The translations under genes were made by a program, and so were the position numbers. A DNA stretch of 64,000 bases, taken from NCBI GenBank assembly GCA_964478165.1, contig CAYZGU010000039.1, positions 123,614-187,613 of the forward strand, written 5' to 3'. Position 1 is the stretch's first letter. Each line of letters begins with the position of its first letter. The notes below the pieces were generated by a model, which had not been told where the DNA came from, did not search any database, and saw only the letters and a program-made list of their open reading frames with translations. Source of the stretch: CAYZGU01 sp964478165 (GTDB taxonomy: Bacteria > Poribacteria > WGA-4E > JAJDTR01). This document shows positions 1 through 10,113 of the stretch, in pieces.

Positions 1-81
1 AGTGTTTACGTGTCTCGAAATTTGAGAAGTTGAAATGGTCAAATTCTCTTAGGCCGGACTTCGTTACTGTTCGATTTTGTC

Positions 82-2232
82 TCATTGGGTACTAACTGGT
101 CGGACTTCTAATTCGACAACGAGGCCTGTCTCTGACTGTTCCCATCGGATGAGGCGTCCAACAGAGGAAACCCAGAGGCGTTGACCATCTATACTAAGCC
201 GGAAACAGCTGAACTGCTTTCCTTGTACAGTCATTTCCTCGGCATCTTCAACGAGGATTTCTACAGAATTGAGCGTTCCGCGCTCCGGGTCTAGCGCCAC
301 GGTAACCCAGTTCATTCCTGTAAAGAGTTCCTTTTTGCGGAACAGCAGATCCCAGTGCCAGAACATGCGATTCCCTATGAAGGAAGTGTTTTTGTCAATC
401 CACATTTCTGAGAATTCATCTCCCTGTCTACATTGAAGGCGTGTGCCGTCTCGGGTGTATTCATAGGATGTTTTTTTGCCATCTATGTCTAGGTCTGACT
501 GATAATATAGGGGTCTTCCATCAAGCGATAGGTACATTGTTGATACTACACTGACACGTCCGAAATCATCATGATTGATTTCGGAGGTTCCTTCGATTTC
601 ATAGCACTTGATTCCCTTGTAGGTTAAGATTGCCTTGACATGGTTTTGTTCGCTTCCGATATGCCGACCATTAAGCGTCAAAGTGAAGTGATTCCGCTCA
701 TCAATTTGAAGGGGAATTAGATCTTGCCACGCAATCGCTGCGCTCTGAAAGTCCAGAACTTGCATTTTCGTTGTGTCTGAGTCTGGTAGCCATTGTCCCT
801 GGTTTTGCCACAATGCAAGGTGAGCAGCGCTGAGCCTTTCAGTTTCTCCGGTCAATGCATCTATACTAATCCAATCTCCATACGATTCGACATAGACTTC
901 TACCCAATGGTGTTGGACAAAGATCCCATTGCTAGTGTATAGTAATCCACCGAGAATACGAGCAGGGATTTGAAGTGAACGAAGAAGAGCAACCACCAGA
1001 CGTGATGTTGACAGAGCGTCGCCGGACTTGTTTGCTAGGCATTCTTGAGCTGAAACCGTTTTTGACGCGTAACTGATTTCTTGCGTTATCCAGTGTACAA
1101 TGGCATTTGTGGCCTCAACGGTTGTCTCGGTTGTAGTCGTGATTTCCCGTGATTTCTCTCGTATCTCGGTGTTCTCGGACTGGATTTCGACTTCGGGTTG
1201 CAGAAACACGTTGTCAGAGTAGATGTGCTTAATCAATGTCGATCCCATCATTCGCTTTCGCGGCTCGAGGATTCGGACATTGAGAATACCATTGATGTGG
1301 ACGACATTTTCCGTCCGTTCGGTTTTGCCCTCAAACCACTGGTTTGGTGGGTTGGTGGGCGTTTCTCCCGACGCCAGAATATGAAGATCAAGACGAGCTT
1401 GTAACGCTAGAAGTTCTGTCGATTTACCTAGATCCTGTTGTGCTTTGATGCGCGGCAATCTGGAATCATTAAGCAAGGCGTCTATGCCGGTTTCCAATCT
1501 GATTTTGGAACCGGCTACGGAGCTGTCTGAGAGCATGACTTCGGTTTGTCGTGAAGGAATGGCCCACTTTACAATTCGCCTGGATTTCCTATCGTACCAA
1601 AATTCCATCAAGTTTCCATTGCTATTCCCTTCGAACCAGTCAGTTTGGTAGACAGTGTTTCCTACGGCGAGTGTCTCCCCGCCAATCCATCTGAGTTGGA
1701 ATGTGACAGTTTTCGGCACTTGTGGAATCGCAAGTGGTGTCAGAATCTGAAATGATTGGGATTGTCGTTTCTCAAAGTCATATTGACTGAGGAGGACATT
1801 GTAGTGGTCAACACGGAAGTTATTATCCACAAGATAGGTTGTGTCCGGCATCGGAATATCGCTGTCGAAATTCTGACCAGCCGCGATAATCTGGTTCATT
1901 GCAATCCCCTTCCCAAAATGAGTGTCAATTGTAGATTGGGTAAACCCATTGATTGAAGTGGAGAGATGGTATTCCATGGGTAGCAGTGTGTCCGCGTTTA
2001 GCCGCGTATTTGCAACTAATCGAATTTCCTGATTCAGTTCAGCTCGGCCAATGCTGAAGAGTACAGTGGTCTCAATTAATAGGTCATTCGTTTCTTGGGC
2101 GATTTGATAGTGTACGTATCCGACTGGGAGGTCGGCCATTCTGATTTCGTAAAATGTCCGTTCTGCGTACGCATTTAGAGTATGCGAAAGAAAGGAAAAA
2201 CCAAAACAGAGCACAATTGAAAGCTTGGTCAT
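82..2232 (-). CDS. Secreted transglutaminase-fold protein, catalytic Cys missing
   Basis: A 716-residue protein with an N-terminal signal peptide (about residues 1-23, hydrophobic LSIVLCFGFSFLSH), so probably periplasmic or secreted. Residues about 370-465 form a transglutaminase-like core: the block around residue 404, the helix with VVALLRSLQIPAR, then HHWVEVYV (His442) and WISID (Asp458). In active members the first block reads Gly-Asp-Cys; here it is Gly404-Asp405-Ala406, checked on the bases (GGC GAC GCT). The His and Asp of the triad are kept. A Cys lies nine residues earlier (QECLANKSGDA) but not at the nucleophile position. The rest is beta-rich and not assigned. It follows the UPF0173 gene by 50 bases on the same strand and may be co-transcribed. 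The fold is fairly sure; activity as peptidase or cross-linker is doubtful. Confidence 0.8.
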   Translation of the reverse strand: MTKLSIVLCFGFSFLSHTLNAYAERTFYEIRMADLPVGYVHYQIAQETNDLLIETTVLFSIGRAELNQEIRLVANTRLNADTLLPMEYHLSTSINGFTQSTIDTHFGKGIAMNQIIAAGQNFDSDIPMPDTTYLVDNNFRVDHYNVLLSQYDFEKRQSQSFQILTPLAIPQVPKTVTFQLRWIGGETLAVGNTVYQTDWFEGNSNGNLMEFWYDRKSRRIVKWAIPSRQTEVMLSDSSVAGSKIRLETGIDALLNDSRLPRIKAQQDLGKSTELLALQARLDLHILASGETPTNPPNQWFEGKTERTENVVHINGILNVRILEPRKRMMGSTLIKHIYSDNVFLQPEVEIQSENTEIREKSREITTTTETTVEATNAIVHWITQEISYASKTVSAQECLANKSGDALSTSRLVVALLRSLQIPARILGGLLYTSNGIFVQHHWVEVYVESYGDWISIDALTGETERLSAAHLALWQNQGQWLPDSDTTKMQVLDFQSAAIAWQDLIPLQIDERNHFTLTLNGRHIGSEQNHVKAILTYKGIKCYEIEGTSEINHDDFGRVSVVSTMYLSLDGRPLYYQSDLDIDGKKTSYEYTRDGTRLQCRQGDEFSEMWIDKNTSFIGNRMFWHWDLLFRKKELFTGMNWVTVALDPERGTLNSVEILVEDAEEMTVQGKQFSCFRLSIDGQRLWVSSVGRLIRWEQSETGLVVELEVRPVSTQ

Positions 2233-2282
2233 GTCTGAAATCTCCGATGTCGCTTGGTTCGACTTGTGGACATGGTTTCCTG

Positions 2283-2993
2283 TTAGTCCAGGGTCTGGCC
2301 AGGCTGAAGTTCAATGATTTCTACGTTCTGATCCTTTGTAAGTTGACGAAGTGCGGCCGGTGTTCCCGTCAACAAAGGAAAAGTCCCGTGGTGAATAGGA
2401 ACAATTACGGAAACATTGAGCAACTGAGCCGCATAAGCCGCTTCGCGTGGTCCCATGGTAAAATGATCGCCAATTGGTAAGAGTGCGAGATCCGGTTTGT
2501 AAAGAGCGCTGATAATCTCCATGTCTCCGAAAACGTTGGTGTCACCTGCATGATAGATTGTAAACCCATTCGGGAATTCGAGCACGTATCCGGCTGGTTC
2601 GCCCAGATAGGTGTTTGTGCCATCGGTTTCCGCAAAACTGCTACTGTGATTGGCGCTGACCATCGTAGCCTTTATTCCATTGACCGCGACTCGGCCACCT
2701 TTATTCATGCCGATTGTATTTTCTATCCCCTTATTTTCGAGCCATCTGGCGATTTCAACGATTGCTATTATGGTGGGCTGGTGCTTTTTTGCGAGCACCT
2801 CCGCATCACTGATGTGATCAGCATGTCCGTGGCTGATAAGCATTGTATCAATCCTGTTGAAGCTCTTAAGGCGCTCTGGACAAACAGGGTTATTCATCAC
2901 CCATGGATCTATGAGCGTTGTCTCGCCTCCGAGTTCAATCTTGACGGTAGCATGTCCAAGCCATGTCAGTTTGAGACCGTTGTTTAGTTTCAT
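2283..2993 (-). CDS. UPF0173-type metal-dependent hydrolase (metallo-beta-lactamase fold)
   Basis: A 236-residue cytoplasmic protein without a signal peptide. It has the metallo-beta-lactamase metal site HGHADH (His55, His57, Asp59, His60), then His116 in SANHSS, Asp151 in HAGDTNVFGD and His201/202 in PIHHGTFP. The start WLGHATVKIE and the length match the UPF0173 / UlaG-like group of small hydrolases, whose natural substrate is generally unknown. It precedes the transglutaminase-fold gene on the same strand by 50 bases. All metal ligands are present, so it is probably active. Lactonase or phosphodiesterase activity cannot be told apart here. Confidence 0.88.
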   Translation of the reverse strand: MKLNNGLKLTWLGHATVKIELGGETTLIDPWVMNNPVCPERLKSFNRIDTMLISHGHADHISDAEVLAKKHQPTIIAIVEIARWLENKGIENTIGMNKGGRVAVNGIKATMVSANHSSSFAETDGTNTYLGEPAGYVLEFPNGFTIYHAGDTNVFGDMEIISALYKPDLALLPIGDHFTMGPREAAYAAQLLNVSVIVPIHHGTFPLLTGTPAALRQLTKDQNVEIIELQPGQTLD

Positions 2994-3216
2994 TCAAGTC
3001 CTCCTCACGAGGTTAGTTTGGGTGTAGAAATACAGATCCTCCGAACCCGGTTTGAAAAACAAGCAGCCCAGTAGTAGTGTGGGGCTGGTGAAGCGAAGCG
3101 GAAGGCTGTGAGTCTAATGTTCAAGAAAATAGAGTAAGTGTGTGACCAAAGACATGAAGTTCGAAGAACGCAACGGCAATAAAGGTTTCGTGTCTGGAGA
3201 CGGCCATATGAGAGCT

Positions 3217-4248
3217 TCAACACCCTTTATGGCATCGAGGCATGCGCACGGCATCGGTTCGGCGTTTACGCATACCTATTTCCATCGAATGTGGGTAACG
3301 AAGAGGGGGCTGGGACGCATCATTCAGATTCTTGATTAGCTCAGAAGGAATCGTCCAAGCAGAGCAACCAAGGTTGTCAATTAACTGTCCCACTTTTGTC
3401 GAGCCCACAATGACAGAAGTCAATCCTTCCTGATCGAGAACCCAGCGCAAGGCAACCTGTGCCATGCTTTTGCCCAAGTGGTCTCCTACTTCGCGAAGAG
3501 TCGTCAGGATTCTTACATTCTGTGACGCAGCGAATTGCTTTTGCACATCAAGATCTGAAAAACGAGAATCCTCTGCTGGGGAGCGGTTGCTTACATATTT
3601 TCCGCTCAAATAGCCGCCCGCTAGTGGTCCCCAGGCGATTACCCCTAAATGTTTCTCACGGCAGAGTGGTAAGATTTCATCCTCAATGTCTCGCGTCAGT
3701 AGGTTGTATTGAGGTTGTACGCTCTCGTAGCGGCAGAGATTCTTTACCTCACTTAGCCAAAGTGCATCACATAGTCGCCAGGCATATTCGTTGCTACATC
3801 CAATATAGCGCACCTTGCCCTGATGGACGAGATCGTCCAGGGCGCGTAGGCGTTCCTCGGTGGGCGTTTCAGTGTCGACATGGTGAATCTGATAGAGATC
3901 TATGTAATCTGTTTGTAGTCGTTTGAGACTTTCTTCTATAGATCTCATAATGTGCGAGCGCGAGGTGCCAGAGTCATTAATGTCGGTACCGATAGGATTG
4001 AATACCTTGGTGGCAATTACGAGCTTGCTTCTCCTCTCTTGAATCAGTCTTCCTAGGATGGTTTCGGACTGTCCTCCTGCGTATGAATTTGCTGTGTCAT
4101 AGAAATTAATTCCGCCATCTATCGCTGTGTTAAAGACTTCTTCTGAACGTGCTTCATCCATGCCCCAGTTAGGCATGCCAAATGTCATTGTCCCGAAACA
4201 GATCTCGGAAACCTTAAGTCCTGTTCGACCTAATCGGCGATATTGCAT
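3217..4248 (-). CDS. Aldo/keto reductase family oxidoreductase
   Basis: A 343-residue NADPH-dependent oxidoreductase of the AKR superfamily (TIM barrel, cytoplasmic), probably reducing aldehydes or ketones. The N-terminus MQYRRLGRTGLKVSEICFGT is typical of the YhdN/Tas-like bacterial group. The catalytic tetrad is complete: Asp51, Tyr56 (YDTANSY), Lys81 (VIATKVF) and His122 (DLYQIHHVD). The cofactor-binding part appears late as SVIVGSTKVGQLIDNL. The C-terminal 20 residues or so are basic (GMRKRRTDAVRMPRCHK) and look like a read-out tail. Substrate unknown. Neighbours are on the same strand but separated by 75-220 bases, so it may be its own unit. Confidence 0.92.
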   Translation of the reverse strand: MQYRRLGRTGLKVSEICFGTMTFGMPNWGMDEARSEEVFNTAIDGGINFYDTANSYAGGQSETILGRLIQERRSKLVIATKVFNPIGTDINDSGTSRSHIMRSIEESLKRLQTDYIDLYQIHHVDTETPTEERLRALDDLVHQGKVRYIGCSNEYAWRLCDALWLSEVKNLCRYESVQPQYNLLTRDIEDEILPLCREKHLGVIAWGPLAGGYLSGKYVSNRSPAEDSRFSDLDVQKQFAASQNVRILTTLREVGDHLGKSMAQVALRWVLDQEGLTSVIVGSTKVGQLIDNLGCSAWTIPSELIKNLNDASQPPLRYPHSMEIGMRKRRTDAVRMPRCHKGC

Positions 4249-4323
4249 GGTCTTCTCCTTGGAACCGTGATAGACAATCTAACCCCAACAGGAAAATTAC
4301 TGAGCTGAATTGTGAATGCAATT

Positions 4324-4911
4324 TTACTCCTTGAGAACCATGTCTATGCACATGACAGCTCCAATGATGAGCTGACGAATCGGATCGCCCACCGACACAT
4401 CGGCCAATATTTCGACGATGTAACTATCTGCAGAAGTGAGTAGTTCCTTACCAAGACCGGTCCACTTCTTTGTGACATGTGCAAATTCGATGTCGTTGTA
4501 GACGAATCGGAAGTCCCATCCGGTCCACTTCCCTTTCAGGCTGCATACGGAATCACCTCTGGCGTTCAGGATTTCGAACGCGCCACCGATGGAAGCAAAC
4601 TTCTGTCTAAAGCTGCCCATCGGAGTGTTGTTCTCATCGTAAGCTTTTACGTGTGATAGGAAGATTGCAATACCTCTAGACATCCTTATTAGCTCCTTGC
4701 CTTCAAGTGTTCTTATTTGGATGTCAAAAGGCGTCATCCTTCGAAAGTCGGTGAATCTCAATAATCTCGTCAAAAATCCCAAATTGTGCTCTCGACATTC
4801 CATGATAATTTGTCCTGTTTCGGTGTCATAAATGTCATAGTTCCTTGCTGCTTTGAAGGCGGCAACGTGTTGTTTGACCAGAAATACGTTCGTATTGAAG
4901 ATTTCGTGCAT
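4324..4911 (-). CDS. Phospholipid scramblase / LURP-one-like (Tubby-like fold) protein
   Basis: A 195-residue protein resembling the LURP-one/scramblase-related family with a Tubby C-terminal-like beta-barrel around a central helix. Visible are the repeated short strands (YDIYDTETGQIIMECRE, FDIQIRTLEGKELIRMSRG, FEILNARGDSVCSLKGKW), the FVYNDIEFAHVTKKW segment and the hydrophobic C-terminal helix IRQLIIGAVMCIDMVLKE, which is the usual ending of this family. No signal peptide. The role of bacterial members is not established; lipid or membrane association is often suggested. It sits 57 bases downstream of the beta-helix lipoprotein gene on the same strand. Confidence 0.72.
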   Translation of the reverse strand: MHEIFNTNVFLVKQHVAAFKAARNYDIYDTETGQIIMECREHNLGFLTRLLRFTDFRRMTPFDIQIRTLEGKELIRMSRGIAIFLSHVKAYDENNTPMGSFRQKFASIGGAFEILNARGDSVCSLKGKWTGWDFRFVYNDIEFAHVTKKWTGLGKELLTSADSYIVEILADVSVGDPIRQLIIGAVMCIDMVLKE

Positions 4912-4968
4912 GTCGGTCTCCTAGGACGATGGTAACCGGGATAGTCGTGTCCTTAGAAATAAAGTATG

Positions 4969-5925
4969 CTAATAGCCTGCTCGGGGAATGCCTGCATCAG
5001 ACACAGGCGATGATCGGGGATCGAAAACTTCGTCTGTTCCATAGAATTGCTCGCTATCGCGCGCTGTACCCACTTCCACTGTGCCCACATCGGTGTCATT
5101 ATTTCCCCTAATAAAGTTGTCACGTAGCCTTCCGCCATCATAAACAGCCCACCCGCCGTTCATCAGAATATTGTTCGATATAATCTCCGGAGAAGCAGTG
5201 GAGTAGCAGAGAATAGCATCGCGATAATTCGCGAATATTTCGTTGCGTTGAATCTGGGGCCTAGCATCGTCTTCACAACTGATTCCATACTGATTGGCCT
5301 TTATCTCGTTGTATGTTATATACGGCGTGGCATTGTTGATGCATCTTATTGCCGTGTCATTTGTGTTAAGTTGATTACGCGTAATGAGCGGTTGGGAGTT
5401 ATCGCAAACGATTGCTGTTTCATTGTTGGTTAGCAAACAGTCTTGAATTTGAATGCTGTCGGATTCGCAAATGACACCTTGTTTGGCGTTTTGAAGGCGG
5501 CAAAAACTGAGGCGAGAATGCTGGCTTGTGGGGGCGAGGTGGACACCACCCCAATCCCCAGTCTTCGGCGCTTTATTAAGCGTGCCGAGTGAACCGAATG
5601 TGGTAAAGCTTTCAGGCCCTCCCTCGGCGTATAATGTGCCGTGGATAATCAATCGATAGGGTGGGTCTGCCGGTTCAAAACCAATGACTGTACCAGATTG
5701 GATCGTCAATGTCAGCCCTTCAGGCACGAGGACATCCCCTGAAACTAACACTTTGCCTCCCCAAACTTCACTCTTGGCTAATTCACCCATTTTGTTGAGT
5801 GGATTCATACTTGTGCCACTGTCGATGAGTTTGAGCGTACTTGGTTGACAGGCTGGCCACAGGCTACAATAGGCAAACATCAGAACGGAAGCGATTAGCC
5901 TCTGACGTTTCATGCAAGGTGTCAT
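4969..5925 (-). CDS. Right-handed beta-helix (NosD/pectate-lyase-like) lipoprotein
   Basis: The start chosen is the ATG preceded by AAGGAAG six bases upstream, giving 318 residues; an upstream TTG would add six. The N-terminus is a signal peptide (RQRLIASVLMFAYC) ending in a Cys (SLWPAC) that resembles but does not strictly fit a lipobox, so outer-surface lipid anchoring is inferred. From about residue 70 there are about eight short coils of about 22 residues (LTNNETAIVCDNSQPLITRN, NTNDTAIRCINNATPYITYN, ANQYGISCEDDARPQIQRN), the pattern of a parallel beta-helix with Asn ladders. Such proteins bind or cut polysaccharides; no catalytic residues can be identified here. Confidence 0.78.
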   Translation of the reverse strand: MTPCMKRQRLIASVLMFAYCSLWPACQPSTLKLIDSGTSMNPLNKMGELAKSEVWGGKVLVSGDVLVPEGLTLTIQSGTVIGFEPADPPYRLIIHGTLYAEGGPESFTTFGSLGTLNKAPKTGDWGGVHLAPTSQHSRLSFCRLQNAKQGVICESDSIQIQDCLLTNNETAIVCDNSQPLITRNQLNTNDTAIRCINNATPYITYNEIKANQYGISCEDDARPQIQRNEIFANYRDAILCYSTASPEIISNNILMNGGWAVYDGGRLRDNFIRGNNDTDVGTVEVGTARDSEQFYGTDEVFDPRSSPVSDAGIPRAGY

Positions 5926-8264
5926 GTTGAGCTTCCTTCTCAAGTCACACTCCGATGTGTCATGACTAGTGCAAGTAGCGAAGTTTCCACGCCTGCGGTC
6001 CCGTCATTTTGGACGTTCTAGTTTCCGGCATGCTGAGAATCGATTCGAACGATAGTAGTCGTTTGGCTTTGGCATACAGCAAGTAGACTGTTTTCTGTGG
6101 CGATATCGGACATTGCAAAAACTTGAGGCACGATACGGGGTTGATGCATTTTCATGGAAGTGGGTTGGTGTTTTGCACGGGAAACGAGTTGTCCCCTTCC
6201 ATCGAGCCGAACCGATGTTGCAATCCCTGTGATGAACCAATAGTTCTGTAATCATCTTGTGAGTTGTGTGGGTTGTCGCCAACAAACTGCTCATTTAGCA
6301 TGTCTAGATGATTGACTGAACAAGTGCACAGAACAGGAACGGGATTTGTGGAATCTCTACCAACTGACGCGGCGTCTGCCTGCGTAACACTATACGCTGG
6401 GCTGCAGAAATGGTGTGTGGAGGTGCTACTTAGCAGTGGTTTCAGCAAGCCGGCGGCAAAAAAGGCGGACCATAAATTCCGAAAATTGCCGTTGGTAGGC
6501 ACAACCAAACGTATTAAGAGGCTCTGACACATTTGTTTTTGTACGCGATCCTAGTAGATTCTATGTCGCCCTGTATCTTCGCCTGTTATTCCCCTTCTTG
6601 GAGACTGTCAACGTTGGAGAAGAATTCTAACATAAGTAATACGAAACAATCAAGCGGAATAGCGGACAGTAGATGGGAACTTGTCGCGTATGATTTGCCG
6701 ACGGCGGTAGGAAAATTGTGAACTGTTTTAGCAAAATTGGAAACTCAAACAAACGTAGTAGACACCTTTGTGATATTTCATTTGACTGCCACCGTATCTA
6801 CTTGTTGACCAGTATCTTGTTCTTCAGTGTGGGACGAGGATATTAGGTATATCCTATGTTTTGCGCCAACACATAGGGAGAACAACGCATTCACCTTAGC
6901 CGTTAAAAGCATTCCGCGTCCCTCTCTATTTCGACGGGAATGGGGCACCGGCGTCGTTGGGTGAACGATGCCATAGTCTGGTCCTCGCTGTTCAAGTCAG
7001 GATTTTGTGGAGGAACATTGCGTGCCAGGAAAATCAAGAGGTTAATCGATAGGACTGAGGAAGTATCCGCACTCTCTCCGCCGGAGCGCTTGCCTTGTGT
7101 ATTTATCGACCTGTTGGTACAGTGAGTAAGCCTAATCGAAAGGATTCTCGTACGTTTTGTAAGCGGGATGAGAAGTCCCTAGTCAATCTAGGCGAAGAAT
7201 CGCAAAATTAGGATCGTCAAAGCGACTGCCTTAATATCGCTGGCTGTAGAAAACACTTTGCATTCCGTATTCGATCTGGAGAAGCACGTTGTGTTGACAG
7301 AATGACTGACTCACAATCGTCCTGGTACAGAGTTGCGGTGTGTTGAGAAGATCTAAAGTGCTGTTGCGCTTAGACGCAGTCCGGAGAAGACTGATTTGTT
7401 ATAGCTGTGGGTCCAATATGAGTAGTACGAAAGTTCGAAACGGTGAATCGAATAGTCCTACGATGCAGGTGAACGACGATCGCTGTTGGCATACTTGAAC
7501 CGCGTCTAGCGCGTGGTGTTGGTTCGCTGAGGGTATCGGTAATTGCTAACCCTGATGTCATGCGAATGTGTGGCTAGCATTCGGTCTTATCAACGCCATC
7601 GTGCACGGTAATTTATGACGTCGAGAGTTTCGGGTACAAAATGTTCACATCTCGTATTTCGACCCGTAGAAAATGGACCGACCAATACAGTTGCTAGCGC
7701 CGTTTAGGTAAGTGCACTATTTTTTGTAGTTACAAGTCATTAGGAGTGTCCGGAATAATCGAACAATCCTTCCAATTTGAGGCATTTGATAGTAAATCGA
7801 CAGATCTTCTCGTTTGTGCGGAAGATGCTTGCTACGGTGTAAGCTTTCTTTTTAAGCTCAGAGCTTCGTTTTGAGCAAACAACAGTAAGCGTCGTAAGAA
7901 TCATAAATTGTGATAAGATCCGATGGCAATGTTGTCGTTCTATGGGTATAATATTCAGAGAGTTCTGAGGGAGCAATTCCGCCTTTGTTGATTGTTGCAA
8001 TATTGAGAGCGTTAGATGGGGTTCGGGAACATCGCGATTATTACTACGAGCATGTGCAGCAGTGGTTTGGATGCAGCACATGCCCTCAAACTCTTTCAAA
8101 ACTTCGCTTTCGTGTTCGAACAACAAACATGCGAAATTGCATAGTTTCCAACGATTTGCGCAATGATGGCGTTTCGGCATTGAGGTTGGGGTTGATTCAC
8201 TTGATGGTACAAAACGGTTTGATGAAGGACTGGTGTCGGACTATCTGCAGTCAGAATCGAGCAG
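5926..8264. other. Long stretch without a recognisable gene
   Basis: About 2.3 kb between the minus-strand lipoprotein and the plus-strand ABC permease. The open frames found in it (for example 6152-6532 minus, 6312-6527 plus, 7740-8180 minus) have no recognisable motif, no good ribosome-binding site and protein composition typical of chance frames (rich in Ser, Arg, Cys, His). I see no tRNA-like fold, long repeat or phage/transposon signature. It is most likely old decayed coding sequence plus the upstream region of the permease gene. Confidence 0.5.
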
Positions 8265-9431
8265 ATGGACACATCATTAAGAATTTGGGAGAGAAAGAGT
8301 TTGCAGAACCTATTCCTAAAAGATATGGCATACCGTCGAACACGAGTTGTGTTAACGACAATTGGCATCACAGTGTTAATTCTGCTGATTCTGTTCATGG
8401 GGGGGATAATGAACGGGATGAAGATGCAAGCTACGCAGTATGTCGAATCGACAGGGGCGGATATTTGGATCTCTGCTGAGGGATCTGGGGGTGCATTTAT
8501 CGGTTTTTCAATGCTGATTGAGGAGTACATGGCACCACTTAACCTTGCGCCAGGATTGAAGCCGAACTCTGCGTCACCACTTGTTTTCGCTCAGGCAAGG
8601 CCTATCATTCGTGGAAAGCCGAGTAAAGCCATAGTCGTTGGATATCGTGTTGGAAAGCTGGGCGGACCTATTCATGTTCTTGAAGGCAAGTTGTTTGCCG
8701 AAGGAGAGTTCGACGATTACCGTCCGGAAGCTGTTCCGAATCTCGAGGTGGTTGTTGATGAAAAAATGGCCCTCGGGATTGGTGAGAGAATTGTGATTGG
8801 TGGAAAAGAATTAAGGGTAGTTGGCAAGGCAAAGAGTCTTATGTTTGTGCTGGACACACCACTCCTTTTCATGGACATTCGGACCGCGCAACATGTGTTG
8901 TTGGGCGACTATCCTCGTGTTAATATGATGATTGCAAAGACTGCTAAAAATGCTGATGGGACGGTGATTGCAAGACGATTAGAAGAAGCATTTAGAATTG
9001 AGGTCCGTACGCTGCAAGAGACAATAGGTGACATTGTCGACTATTATGTTGTTAGCCCCATGCGAGCAGTAACATTTTTACGCGTGATGCTATGGCTAGC
9101 AGCAGGGATTCTCGTCGGAATGATAACGTATGTGACAACGCTAGAAAAAACACAGGAAATTGGTGTGCTAAAAGCTATCGGGGCACCCAATATCTACGTC
9201 ATGGGGCTAATATTAAAACAGGTTGTCTTAATGTCGGTTGTTGGAATATTGTGCGGTTTGGTTTTGGCATTCTTCTCCGCGGCTGTTGCGCCAATATCTG
9301 TGTCAATTCACCCTATTGAATCGCTTCTCGTTGTCGTAATCAGTTGCATTGTCTGCTGTTTGAGCGGATATCTTGCTGCAAGAAGGGCTATTTCGGTTGA
9401 TCCAATGGTCGCATTCAGAGGAGAACTTTGA
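8265..9431 (+). CDS. FtsX/MacB-type ABC transporter permease
   Basis: A 388-residue inner-membrane permease. It has one transmembrane helix near residues 28-48 (VVLTTIGITVLILLILFMGG), a large extracytoplasmic domain (about 50-265) and three C-terminal helices (about 275-385, containing AAGILVGMITYVTTLEKTQE and IGVLKAIGAPNIYVMGLILK). This 1+3 layout is that of the MacB/LolC/LolE/FtsX class, which moves substrates out of the inner membrane by mechanotransmission rather than through a channel. The paired ATPase begins 13 bases downstream. No clear ribosome-binding site is visible at this ATG, and an internal ATG (MAYRRTR) 20 codons later is possible. Cargo unknown; no periplasmic adaptor gene is seen. 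Confidence 0.88.
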   Translation: MDTSLRIWERKSLQNLFLKDMAYRRTRVVLTTIGITVLILLILFMGGIMNGMKMQATQYVESTGADIWISAEGSGGAFIGFSMLIEEYMAPLNLAPGLKPNSASPLVFAQARPIIRGKPSKAIVVGYRVGKLGGPIHVLEGKLFAEGEFDDYRPEAVPNLEVVVDEKMALGIGERIVIGGKELRVVGKAKSLMFVLDTPLLFMDIRTAQHVLLGDYPRVNMMIAKTAKNADGTVIARRLEEAFRIEVRTLQETIGDIVDYYVVSPMRAVTFLRVMLWLAAGILVGMITYVTTLEKTQEIGVLKAIGAPNIYVMGLILKQVVLMSVVGILCGLVLAFFSAAVAPISVSIHPIESLLVVVISCIVCCLSGYLAARRAISVDPMVAFRGEL

Positions 9432-9444
9432 AGGGAGCGTGCAA

Positions 9445-10113
9445 ATGGGAGCTGTCATCGAAGGAAAGGCCTTAACCAAACGTTTTGGGAAAGGTGGTGC
9501 AACCGTCATTGCGGTTGATAGGGTTGATATCGAGATTGAAGTAGGCGAGCTCGTTATGTTTATGGGTGATAGTGGATGTGGGAAAACCACGTTAATCAGT
9601 CTGCTGGGCTGCATTCTTAGTCCTGATGAAGGTGAGTTGTGGATCGATGGAAAAGCGATTGATTACACGACTCAGGATCTTTCTATTGTTCGCCGCGACA
9701 AGATTGGTTTTGTTTTTCAACTCTTTCATCTTCTGCCCTATTTAACGGCCTTCGAAAACGTCATGGTCGCGATGCAATTTGCAGGGAAAGGGCGGGATAA
9801 AGCTGAGATACGTGCGAAAGAACTGCTGACTCAGGTCGGTCTGAGAGCTCGTTTGGACCATCGCCCATCACAGCTATCTGGCGGTGAGAAACAGCGTGTT
9901 TCATTCGCACGCGCACTTGCTAATAAACCGAAGATCATCTTTGCCGATGAACCCACGGCTAATTTGGATAGCCGACAGAGCGAGAATCTGATGAAGCTCG
10001 TCCGTGAACTCCGTGAGGAACATCGTACCACAATCGCAATCGTCACACATCACGAGGAGTTGAAGCGTGATGCCGACCGAATAATCCGGATGAAAGATGG
10101 TCGGCTTGTGTGA
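9445..10113 (+). CDS. ABC transporter ATP-binding protein (LolD/MacB type)
   Basis: The start is the ATG with GGGAG about ten bases upstream, 13 bases after the permease stop, giving 222 residues; the open frame extends upstream into the permease but that part is not expected to be translated. The nucleotide-binding domain is complete: Walker A GDSGCGKTT, Q-loop VFQLFHLLPYLTAFENV, signature LSGGEKQR, Walker B IIFADEPTANLDS and switch His in IVTHHEE. The 'DEPTANLD' block and length place it with LolD/MacB/FtsE-like ATPases. It energises the preceding FtsX-type permease at the cytoplasmic face. Confidence 0.95.
   Translation: MGAVIEGKALTKRFGKGGATVIAVDRVDIEIEVGELVMFMGDSGCGKTTLISLLGCILSPDEGELWIDGKAIDYTTQDLSIVRRDKIGFVFQLFHLLPYLTAFENVMVAMQFAGKGRDKAEIRAKELLTQVGLRARLDHRPSQLSGGEKQRVSFARALANKPKIIFADEPTANLDSRQSENLMKLVRELREEHRTTIAIVTHHEELKRDADRIIRMKDGRLV

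Noticed and set aside
6152..6532. 126-codon minus-strand frame overlapped by a plus-strand frame
   Set aside because: Neither strand gives a convincing protein or start site.
7740..8180. 146-codon minus-strand frame
   Set aside because: Rich in Cys, His, Ser and Arg without any domain pattern; overlaps the upstream region of the ABC permease gene.
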